Assembly: GCA_964347765.1 (NCBI GenBank)
Contig: CAYGAG010000022.1
Coordinates: forward strand, 1-26,107
Length of the DNA: 26,107 nt
Direction of reading: 5' to 3'
Origin: CAYGAG01 sp964347765
Lineage (GTDB): Archaea > Thermoproteota > Bathyarchaeia > Bathyarchaeales > Bathycorpusculaceae
The notes below the pieces were generated by a model. That model was not told the DNA's origin. It saw nothing but the letters and a program-made list of their open reading frames with translations, and did no database searches. Shown here piece after piece: positions 15,692 through 22,546 of the stretch. The stretch's first letter is position 1; each line of letters starts with the position of its first letter. The position numbers were made by a program, and so were the translations under genes.

Positions 15692-16276
15692 ATGTCGTCA
15701 GAATCTGACAAGATGAAGAAACTGGTGAGATTCAAAGAGAAGGTTGAACGGAAGATTGAGGAATTGAAGTCTCAACTTGAAGAACACCAGTTAATGCTTG
15801 AGGCCACAAAATCTATACTGCTGGAGAAAGGTTTCAAAAAAGCAGAGATTGCTGAGACATATGCCAAGGAGGGAATACCCATTAGAGAGGAGGCTGCCAC
15901 CGAGCCTCTCGGCATAGAATATGAACGGGTAATTCCCTTGAAGGCTGCGACAGGTGAGCTTCTTGCAAATCTCCATGTTAATGAAGACTCTCTGCATGTA
16001 GTCCCTGTAGAGGATTTGGAATTCAATGTTGATACGCCTCCGTTCAGGCAGTTCCTTGTAGAGAGAGTCCTGACAAAGATGGAAGAAAAGGACTATGAAC
16101 TAGTTGAATCTGGAAAACTGGCTCCAGAAAAAGTCTTCTCCTACAGCGTCATCGAAGACGATAACAGACTACAAGAATTAACAATCGAAAACTTCGGTAA
16201 CAAACGTCTAAGGGAGCTTAAGTCTAGCATACGCTGGACACTGGAAAAGATGTATGAGAAGACGAAGGAATCGTAG
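15692..16276 (+). CDS. Conserved-looking cytoplasmic protein with N-terminal coiled coil
   Basis: The 194-residue product begins with a charged coiled coil (about residues 8-50; KEKVERKIEELKSQLEEHQ). A compact alpha/beta domain follows (about 55-125), then a helical C-terminus (about 125-194; FRQFLVERVLTKMEEKD and LRELKSSIRWTLEKMYEK). No enzyme motif, signal peptide or membrane segment is seen. The look is that of a conserved archaeal protein without assigned function, but I cannot name a family. TTCATAAAG near 15650 may serve as its TATA box. The gene lies upstream of the RecA-like/PolB operon, separated by 216 bp with a T-run terminator, so it is probably a separate transcript. Confidence 0.75.
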   Translation: MSSESDKMKKLVRFKEKVERKIEELKSQLEEHQLMLEATKSILLEKGFKKAEIAETYAKEGIPIREEAATEPLGIEYERVIPLKAATGELLANLHVNEDSLHVVPVEDLEFNVDTPPFRQFLVERVLTKMEEKDYELVESGKLAPEKVFSYSVIEDDNRLQELTIENFGNKRLRELKSSIRWTLEKMYEKTKES

Positions 16277-16374
16277 AACAATGAATTAGGACTAAAACAT
16301 TTGATATTGTTTCATAAAGGAGTCCTCACGCGCGCTGTGCTAACTTAGTTTACTGTACCCTTGCGTAAAGAATC

Positions 16375-16381
16375 TTTTTTT
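16375..16381 (+). terminator. T-run terminator before the RecA-like/PolB operon
   Basis: Seven consecutive T lie about 100 bp after the stop of the 15692 gene, followed by CGGGGG. No stable hairpin was seen. It would separate the upstream gene from the polymerase operon. Confidence 0.35.
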
Positions 16382-16492
16382 CGGGGGTGATGTTGAGTTT
16401 CATTTCAAGTCAACTCTCTCTAAGTGTGGAATTATGCTTTTCTTGCCAATCCTTATTTGGCCTTGTCCTGTTTTCAGAGATGGGAGTGAGCC

Positions 16493-17200
16493 TTGTCTCT
16501 TTTGTCAGCCAAAGAGGTTAGACATCTTTCTCTCGGATTTCCAGTATTGGACAACGTCTTTTCAGGTTTTGAGCTTGGAGATTTTGTAGTTCTGTACGGT
16601 TGGGCTGTTTCCTTTGTATGCTTGATGTTATCAGTTCGCTCTCAGACGGAGAGAAACAAAGGGGGTTTAGATTCTTCTACTGTCTTTATTGATGGCGGCA
16701 ACTTGTTCAGTCCTTATTCAGTGGCTGAGATTGCCCGAAGCTATGGTTTAGATTCTAGAAGAATTTTGGAGAGGACCTACGTCTCAAGAGCATTTACTAC
16801 TTATCAGCTTTCATCATTAATTTTTGAAAAGCTTGAAACTTTTTTGAGGAGGAAAAGGTCTAAGCTTCTAATAGTCTCTGATATCGCTTCTTTGTTTGTT
16901 GATAAAGATATTCCTGAAACTGAGTCTAAGGATCTTTTTTTGAAGTTGTGTACAAAGCTTTCAGCGATTGCGGCGAAAAGAACGTTGATTGTGGTTGCCA
17001 GCCATCGTCTAGGGAGAGAGTCTAATCGGGTAGGTTTCCTTGAGGCTGTTCTCTTTGGGAAGTCGAACATTCTTGTGAGACTTGAAAGGAAGGGAAAGAT
17101 TTTGAGATTCGCCTTGGAGGATCATCCTCGTGTCAAGTGTTTCGCTGCGGATTTTCCAGTTGCGGATTACGCTTCTTCGCATGGTTTCATGGAGGTATAA
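16493..17200 (+). CDS. RecA/RadA-fold protein lacking a Walker A motif, first gene of a PolB operon
   Basis: The 235-residue product resembles the core of RadA/RadB/KaiC-type ATPases: a start typical of RadB (LSLGFPVLDNVFSGFELGD, residues 12-30), a strand leading to where the P-loop should be, and a Walker-B-like strand (LLIVSDIASLF, D130). A later strand (TLIVVASHRLGRES) sits where RadB has its VVTNQ-type motif. The P-loop itself is gone: residues 36-46 read GWAVSFVCLML, with no GK(S/T). ATP binding is therefore unlikely and a structural or regulatory role is probable. The start is TTG at 16493 with GGAGTGA just upstream (an in-frame stop at 16487 rules out anything longer); TTG at 16502 is also possible. 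The stop is followed 3 bases later by the next gene, and PolB follows that, so the three probably act together. Confidence 0.75.
   Translation: MSLLSAKEVRHLSLGFPVLDNVFSGFELGDFVVLYGWAVSFVCLMLSVRSQTERNKGGLDSSTVFIDGGNLFSPYSVAEIARSYGLDSRRILERTYVSRAFTTYQLSSLIFEKLETFLRRKRSKLLIVSDIASLFVDKDIPETESKDLFLKLCTKLSAIAAKRTLIVVASHRLGRESNRVGFLEAVLFGKSNILVRLERKGKILRFALEDHPRVKCFAADFPVADYASSHGFMEV
17191..17196 (+). promoter_or_regulatory. Shine-Dalgarno site inside the end of the RecA-like gene
   Basis: GGAGGT lies seven bases before the GTG at 17204, inside the last codons of the upstream gene. It fixes the start of the 89-residue protein and supports translation of the operon as a unit. Confidence 0.7.
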
Positions 17201-17203
17201 AAT

Positions 17204-17473
17204 GTGGGAAGGACTGTTCCGTCTTACCGGCAGGCTTTGGAGAAGGAGATCAGGTGTTGGAGAGGTTTCAGAAGAGTCTTGAGGGGGAAAGATTTGGAGT
17301 TCTTCGATGAGATGATGAAGGCTTGTAGGATCTATGCGTCGGCTGGAGGAATGGCTACTAGGCCGATCTTGAGTGAAACCATGTTCATGTCTATTCTGCT
17401 CAGCCAACAGAAATGGATTAGGGAGATCAATGAGAGGCTTGAGCGACTGGAAAAAAAGTTTTTTGAAACTTGA
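17204..17473 (+). CDS. Small helical protein linking the RecA-like and PolB genes
   Basis: The 89-residue product starts at GTG, supported by GGAGGT seven bases upstream. It appears entirely helical: a basic N-terminal half (YRQALEKEIRCWRGFRRVLRG), a central segment (FFDEMMKACRIYASAGGMA), and a C-terminal coiled-coil helix (REINERLERLEKKFF). No known motif is recognised. The gene begins 3 bp after the RecA-like stop, and its last codons overlap the start region of PolB in another frame, which indicates translational coupling. By position and size it is a candidate accessory subunit or bridging peptide of the polymerase; this is inference. Confidence 0.75.
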   Translation: MGRTVPSYRQALEKEIRCWRGFRRVLRGKDLEFFDEMMKACRIYASAGGMATRPILSETMFMSILLSQQKWIREINERLERLEKKFFET

Positions 17474-19775
17474 ACCTGTTAAGGGCTGGCTATTTGATGT
17501 CTATCCCTCCGTTCCTAATAAAATGATTGTGTGGATCATTACTGAGGATGGAGGACGAGTAAGATTTGTTGATGAATTTTCGCATAAAATCTATGTTTCT
17601 GGGAAATACTCTCGTCTAGAAAGTTTGGTTAAGAAGATTAAAGATAACAATGAGGTTGTGGATTGCCGTTTTGTCAAGAAGTATGCAGATTTTATGGAAG
17701 ACTCGGAAAAGAAAGTCTTAGAGATTAGTATAAATGATAGGATTTTGTCTTTTGCTAGGAAGATTCTCAGGTCTTATGGGTATGGGGCGTTCCATCTCTA
17801 TAATGTTGATGTTCCCATCTCTCAGGCCTATCTATACGAGAGGGAACTATTTCCTCTAGCCCATGTTATGGTTGTGAATAATGGAAGAAGCCTCTGTTAT
17901 GATATTCTTGATTCTGTGGAAAAGCTTGACTATGATACTCCTTCTTTTCGTTCCATACGGCTTAATGTTGAGATAAAAAAGGAGGATAGGGTACAGAAGT
18001 TCACCGATGAGATAGACAGTATTTCTCTGGAATCTGGCGCTGAGACTGTAACTATCAGAGGAGGAGATGAAAGGAATATAATCATGAGGCTTGTGGAGAC
18101 TGTTAGAAAGTTAGATCCAGACCTTGTTTTTACTCGGAGTGGAGACTCGTTTCTTTTTCCTTACCTGGCCCATCGAGCTCTTGTTAATGGGGTTTCGGAT
18201 CATTTTGTTTTGAGTCGGGAGGATACACCTTTGAAGGTTGGGAAGATACAGGGAAAGACTTTCTTTTCTTATGGTAGAGTTTTCCACAGATCTCCTATGC
18301 AGCGTCTTTATGGTAGGGTTCATGTGGATGTGGATAACACATTCATCTATACTGCTTGTGGCCTGGAGGGTTTAATGGAGGTTTCGAGGACCTGCAAGGT
18401 TCCTCTTCATAGAGCTGCTAGGGCTTCTATTGGAGGCATTATGTCTTCGTTACAGCTTTATGTGGCTTGGAAGAATGGTGTTTTAGTTCCATGGAAGAAG
18501 CGGGAGCCAGAGTCTTTCAAATCTGGATGGGAGCTACTCATTGCCGATCGCGGTGGCTTTATCTTTGAGCCTAAACTTGGATTTCACACAGACGTTGTGG
18601 AAGTTGATTTCACTTCTATGTTTCCCATGTTGATGTGGAAACATAACATCTCTGCTGAGACAGTTCTTTGTAAATGCTGCCCAGACTCTAAGCTTCGGGT
18701 TCCCGAGTTGGACTACAATATTTGTGAGAGGCGCAGGGGTATTGTGCCGAAGACGTTGGATCTGCTTCTGAAGAAACGTCTGAAGTATAAAGATCTGATG
18801 AAGAAAGCGTTAGATAAGAAGCGGAGGCGTGTTTATGATAGGCGGCAGGCTGCGTTAAAGTGGGTTCTGGTTACTTGTTTTGGTTATCTAGGTTACAGAA
18901 ATTCACGTTTCGGAAAGGTGGATGCCCATATTGCAGTCTGTGCTTTTGCTCGGGATGCTCTGCTAAAGGCTGCAAGGATGGCTGAACAGAAAGGCTTTGA
19001 GGTGATCCATGGCATCGTGGATTCTTTGTGGTTAAAAAAGTCTGGGCTTTCACCAAGGGATGTTGCTAAGTTCTGTAGAGAAGTTTCAGAAGCTGTTGAT
19101 GTTCCTTTAAATGTGGAGGGACGATATCGATGGATCGTCTTCCTCTCTTCTAAAGTTCAGGAAGGTGTTCCCGTGTTAAACCGGTACTATGGTGTCTTTG
19201 AAGATGGCAAGATCAAGATGCGAGGAATCGAAGCGAGGCGGCGAGATACGCCAAGGTTTATCTATGAAGCTCAGGTTGAGATGATCAAAAGTCTTGCCAA
19301 ATCCGCTAATTATAAAGACTTTAAAGCCAAAATCTGGGATGCCTTGGATGCTCTAGGAGAATATGCTGAAAGGCTGATTTCAAATCAAGTAAGTGTTAAT
19401 GATCTGCTGATTGCAAAAAGATTGTCAAAGTCTCCTTCAGATTATATTCATGATATTTTTCAAGCTGTTGCAGCAAGACAGCTAGAGGAGGCGGGTTTTG
19501 AGATTTTCGCTGGAAAGACCATTAGATATTTAATTGTTAATTCCAGATCTAGGAATGCAGAGAACAAAGTTTTGGCTGCTGAACTAATTGACTCCCAAAA
19601 CTATTATGACGTTCCAAAATATCTTGACATGCTTATATCTGCTGGCGAAACCTTACTGGGAATCTTCGGGTTTACAGAAGATAAGATTCGTGAGGAAGTA
19701 CTATATCCTCATAAGCAGACAATGCTGAAAACTAACGTCACTCAAGACTTGAAGACTGATAGAATTGCGCGCTAG
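17463..19775 (+). CDS. Divergent archaeal family B DNA polymerase with degenerate exonuclease motifs (PolB2/Dpo2-like)
   Basis: The start is taken as TTG 17463 (770 residues, overlapping the previous gene by 11 bp); ATG 17430, preceded by GGGAG, and ATG 17373 are longer in-frame options. The order is N-terminal domain, exonuclease-like domain, then palm/fingers/thumb. Exonuclease motif I reads NVE (N168) instead of DxE, and motif II reads TRSGDSFLF instead of the YNxxxFD type, so proofreading is probably absent. Polymerase motif A is kept (VDFTSMFPML, D382), motif B is altered (K466, then VTCFG for NSxYG), and motif C reads HGIVDS (D520) for YGDTDS, keeping only the second Asp. A thumb motif (NRYYGVFEDGKI, then GIEARRRDTPRF) is recognisable. 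These changes match archaeal PolB2/Dpo2, which in Sulfolobus is linked to error-prone damage tolerance. It forms an operon with the RecA-like and 89-residue genes. Confidence 0.87.
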   Translation: MKLEPVKGWLFDVYPSVPNKMIVWIITEDGGRVRFVDEFSHKIYVSGKYSRLESLVKKIKDNNEVVDCRFVKKYADFMEDSEKKVLEISINDRILSFARKILRSYGYGAFHLYNVDVPISQAYLYERELFPLAHVMVVNNGRSLCYDILDSVEKLDYDTPSFRSIRLNVEIKKEDRVQKFTDEIDSISLESGAETVTIRGGDERNIIMRLVETVRKLDPDLVFTRSGDSFLFPYLAHRALVNGVSDHFVLSREDTPLKVGKIQGKTFFSYGRVFHRSPMQRLYGRVHVDVDNTFIYTACGLEGLMEVSRTCKVPLHRAARASIGGIMSSLQLYVAWKNGVLVPWKKREPESFKSGWELLIADRGGFIFEPKLGFHTDVVEVDFTSMFPMLMWKHNISAETVLCKCCPDSKLRVPELDYNICERRRGIVPKTLDLLLKKRLKYKDLMKKALDKKRRRVYDRRQAALKWVLVTCFGYLGYRNSRFGKVDAHIAVCAFARDALLKAARMAEQKGFEVIHGIVDSLWLKKSGLSPRDVAKFCREVSEAVDVPLNVEGRYRWIVFLSSKVQEGVPVLNRYYGVFEDGKIKMRGIEARRRDTPRFIYEAQVEMIKSLAKSANYKDFKAKIWDALDALGEYAERLISNQVSVNDLLIAKRLSKSPSDYIHDIFQAVAARQLEEAGFEIFAGKTIRYLIVNSRSRNAENKVLAAELIDSQNYYDVPKYLDMLISAGETLLGIFGFTEDKIREEVLYPHKQTMLKTNVTQDLKTDRIAR

Positions 19776-19780
19776 ATCGA

Positions 19781-20056
19781 TTATTCCAATCTCTTGATTA
19801 TATGGTATCCGTACTTCGTCTTCGTAATGGCGGAGATCTGTCCTTTCTGAAGGGCAAAGGCTGCGTTTTCGAATTCTTTTACCATTTTTCCTCTACTGAA
19901 AGTGCCGAGATCGCCTCCGCGTTTTCCAGATGGACAGAGTGAGACTTCTTTGGCGATATTTGAGAACTTCTCTCCTTTCTCTAGCCGTTCCAAAACTGCT
20001 TTTGCTTCTTTTTCTGTTTTGACAAGAATATGGGTGCAGTGGACTCTATTTGGCAT
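19781..20056 (-). CDS. Parvulin-type peptidyl-prolyl cis-trans isomerase
   Basis: The 91-residue product is a stand-alone parvulin (PpiC/Pin1-type rotamase) of typical length. It has the N-terminal VHCTHILVKTE strand with the active-site His, a SLCPSGKRGGDLGTF loop, the FENAAFAL helix segment and the C-terminal KYGYHIIKRLE. It catalyses proline isomerisation during folding and has no signal peptide, so it is probably cytoplasmic, like the small archaeal Pin-type proteins. ATG at 20056 is chosen over the in-frame GTG at 20074: a TATA box centred at 20085 predicts a transcript start near 20059, making the mRNA nearly leaderless and leaving the upstream GTG untranscribed. The stop lies 5 bp from the PolB stop in convergent orientation. 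Confidence 0.93.
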   Translation of the reverse strand: MPNRVHCTHILVKTEKEAKAVLERLEKGEKFSNIAKEVSLCPSGKRGGDLGTFSRGKMVKEFENAAFALQKGQISAITKTKYGYHIIKRLE

Positions 20057-20080
20057 GAAAAGATAATCGTTCACAACAGC

Positions 20081-20089
20081 TTATAAAGG
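20081..20089 (-). promoter_or_regulatory. TATA box of the parvulin gene
   Basis: On the minus strand this reads CCTTTATAA, centred about 29 bp upstream of the ATG at 20056. The spacing predicts a near-leaderless transcript and decides the start codon. Confidence 0.55.
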
Positions 20090-20317
20090 TCTCCTCATAC
20101 TTCGCTTGGTTGCCTGCATGAAAATATCAGCGTCAGCAAAGAAGTAATTTCGGACAAAGAGAAAGACTTGTTGAGACGGAGCTGAAGCCGCTTCTTGATT
20201 ATCTAACATGTTAGCGAGGGACTATTGCCTGCATGGCCATCGCGATAGTTTACGTGCAGCGTGCGGAAAGCTTAATTGAAGGAAGTCTAGTGCGCGCTGT
20301 AGATGCGCGTGTGACAG

Positions 20318-20350
20318 TTTTTTATACACCAAAACGCTAAACATAAGGTG
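20318..20350 (+). promoter_or_regulatory. TATA box and Shine-Dalgarno of the M28 peptidase gene
   Basis: TTTTTTATACACC (20318-20330) is a good TATA box. AAGGTG at 20345-20350 lies four bases before the TTG at 20355. No ATG or GTG nearby is in frame, which supports the TTG start. GC-rich GCGCGCTGT and GCGCGTGT blocks lie just upstream of the TATA box (20292-20312). Confidence 0.5.
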
Positions 20351-20354
20351 TGTA

Positions 20355-22418
20355 TTGAGAAAATCTACTGGAGGGTCTTCTCTGAAGAGTGAGCTTGAAA
20401 AGATAGTGAAAGGTGAACTTTCGGGCCAGATTGCCAAATCCCACGTAGCCCAGATTTCCTGCTTCCATCGTGTTCAAGCCTCCACAATGTTTCATGAAGC
20501 CGCAGAATATGTCAGAGATACACTGCAGAACCTCGGTCTCAAAGACGCCAGAATCGAGCAATTCACGTCTGATGGTGCGGCAAAATATTGGACTTGGACT
20601 TCTCCAGTTGGCTGGCAAGTCAAGACTGCCGAGCTCCGTTTGGTTGAACCTGAAGAGAGACCAATCGTTAGATACGAAGACGTACCCACCTGTCTCCACA
20701 CACACAGCAACTCCACTCTTGCAGAAGGCGTAACAGCCGAACTGATTGATGTAGGCGAAGGTACAAAACCCGAACACTATGATGGAAAAGATGTAAAGGG
20801 CAAGTTTGTTCTTGCCACTGGCAGAGCAAAAACGGTTCATGAACAAGCAGTCTACAAATATGGTGCAACCGCCGTTATCACAGATACCATAACATATGAG
20901 ATGAAGAACGTTAGAGAAAGCGTAGACATACCAGACGCTCATGCCTACCAAGCGATCTGGCCTACGAGAGAAGAATTGGACAAGGTGACTTTCGGCTTTT
21001 CCCTAAGCAGGCGGCAAGGAAACCACTTACGATCGTTACTTAAAGGTGAGAAACCGGTGATATTGAAGGCCAAGGTAGATTCGGAGCTTTTTCCTGGCAA
21101 TCTGGACGTCGTGACAGCCACGATACAAGGGAGGTTAGAACCAGATGAAGAGGTCTTTTTGATCGCTCATCTTTGCCATCCAAAACCGAGCGCCAATGAT
21201 AATGCCTCGGGAAGCGGCTTGCTATTGGAGATCGCTCGCACCATACAGAGACTTGTAGAGTGTCGTAGAATTGAAAGGCCTGCGAGAACGATACGTCTTC
21301 TTTGGGTCCCTGAAATGTTCGGCACGGTTGCTTATCTGTATCACCACGAGGACTTGCCTGCCAAGATGGTTGCAGGCATAAACCTCGATATGGTGGGGCA
21401 GGATCAGGAGTTGTGCAGATCTACTCTCAAGCTGGACAAGACGCCGGATTCTAATCCATCATACCTCAACGATTATGTTTTTGGCCTTCTTGAACGTTCA
21501 GTGAAAGAGTTCGACCAGAAAACAGGTTTCGGTTCAGCATCCACATTCCGATATTCTGTTAACGCTTTCAGTGGAGGAAGCGACCATGCAGAATTCAACG
21601 ATTCAACGTTCAGTGTGCCATGTATCATGCTCCTTCAGTGGCCAGACCTATACTACCACACAAGCATGGATTCGATCGACAAAGTCAGCGAGCAAAACCT
21701 AAAGCGTGTCGGCTGGATGGCTACGGTTGCAGCCTTGACCCTTGCTGATGCCACAGTTGACGAAGCCATCTTCATGGCAAACCTGACCAGGTTGGGAGGA
21801 ATTCAGAGATTACATGAAGCAAGCAAAGAGGCAATAGAAGCCTTGTTCAGCGAGGCAAAGATGCCAAAATCCAAACTGGAAGAGAAGCTTGCCAAAATAG
21901 CATTCAACCACAAGGATAAGGTCGAACATATAGTCTGGCGGGAAAAAACAGCAATAACGTCGGTGAAAAGGTTAGGAGAAAGTTCTGAACTGGAAAAGCT
22001 CATTGCAGAATTAATGAAAGACATCGACCATTGTGGTCAAATTGAGATCGCACGATTCCAAGAAGCGTTAACTCATGTCACAAAAGCAGCAGGAATCACC
22101 CTTCCTACCAGAATAGACGAAGCACATGCAACAAAAGAAATGCATAACTTGGTTCCGAAGCGATTGTTTAAAGGCACGCTAAGCTCAGAGTTTCTGAAGA
22201 GAGAATTGGGCGAGAAAGAATACAGATGGTATGAGGAGATCACAAAGAAAGACAAGGATTTCAGAAGGAAAACATATGAAATTCTCAACTTTATGGACGG
22301 AAATCGAACCGCATACGAGATCGCAAAAGCAGTGTCAGCAGAGTACGGGGAAACAGATATCACGCATGTACTGAAGTTCATACGCGACCTTGTAAAGATA
22401 AATCTTGTATCTTCTTAA
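20355..22418 (+). CDS. M28-type zinc aminopeptidase with PA-like insert and C-terminal PqqD/winged-helix-like domain
   Basis: The 687-residue product has an M28 peptidase core. Metal-ligand candidates are H272 or H275 and D282 in AHLCHPKPSANDNASG, E320 (WVPEMFG), D345 (INLDMVGQ) and H435 (YYHTSMDS), in the expected order. A PA-like domain sits before it (about residues 115-205; GKFVLATGRA, YGATAVI). After a helical region (about 480-630) the last 50 residues (YEILNFMDGNRTAYEIA, then a helix ending INLVSS) resemble PqqD/winged-helix domains. There is no signal peptide, so it is probably a cytoplasmic peptidase. The TTG start is supported by AAGGTG upstream. The C-terminal addition is longer than a standard M28 enzyme and could bind peptide substrates or nucleic acid; this is not shown by sequence alone. 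Confidence 0.88.
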   Translation: MRKSTGGSSLKSELEKIVKGELSGQIAKSHVAQISCFHRVQASTMFHEAAEYVRDTLQNLGLKDARIEQFTSDGAAKYWTWTSPVGWQVKTAELRLVEPEERPIVRYEDVPTCLHTHSNSTLAEGVTAELIDVGEGTKPEHYDGKDVKGKFVLATGRAKTVHEQAVYKYGATAVITDTITYEMKNVRESVDIPDAHAYQAIWPTREELDKVTFGFSLSRRQGNHLRSLLKGEKPVILKAKVDSELFPGNLDVVTATIQGRLEPDEEVFLIAHLCHPKPSANDNASGSGLLLEIARTIQRLVECRRIERPARTIRLLWVPEMFGTVAYLYHHEDLPAKMVAGINLDMVGQDQELCRSTLKLDKTPDSNPSYLNDYVFGLLERSVKEFDQKTGFGSASTFRYSVNAFSGGSDHAEFNDSTFSVPCIMLLQWPDLYYHTSMDSIDKVSEQNLKRVGWMATVAALTLADATVDEAIFMANLTRLGGIQRLHEASKEAIEALFSEAKMPKSKLEEKLAKIAFNHKDKVEHIVWREKTAITSVKRLGESSELEKLIAELMKDIDHCGQIEIARFQEALTHVTKAAGITLPTRIDEAHATKEMHNLVPKRLFKGTLSSEFLKRELGEKEYRWYEEITKKDKDFRRKTYEILNFMDGNRTAYEIAKAVSAEYGETDITHVLKFIRDLVKINLVSS

Positions 22419-22440
22419 CAGCGCGCGTGTCCATCTATCC

Positions 22441-22457
22441 ATGGTGGAGCCCACCAT
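22441..22457. terminator. Short hairpin after the M28 peptidase gene
   Basis: ATGGTGG-AGC-CCACCAT is a perfect 7-bp stem with a 3-base loop, 23 bp downstream of the stop. No T-run follows, so it may be a processing or stability hairpin or an operator rather than a true terminator. Confidence 0.35.
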
Positions 22458-22546
22458 CACATTCCGTAGGAAGATGAAGTCTGTTGAAAACTTTCAGAAA
22501 ATAGATAAATAAAGAAGGACTTAGGTTACCAATAGAGGAGAGCCTT

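Noticed and set aside
17373..17462. Longer PolB N-terminus starting at ATG 17373
   Set aside because: These 30 codons overlap the well-supported 89-residue gene in another frame and read as a low-quality Cys-rich sequence; family-like sequence begins at the TTG 17463. ATG 17430 remains possible.
20057..20074. GTG start six codons upstream for the parvulin gene
   Set aside because: The TATA box is centred only about 11 bp from that GTG, so it would lie upstream of the transcript start; ATG 20056 gives the normal parvulin length.
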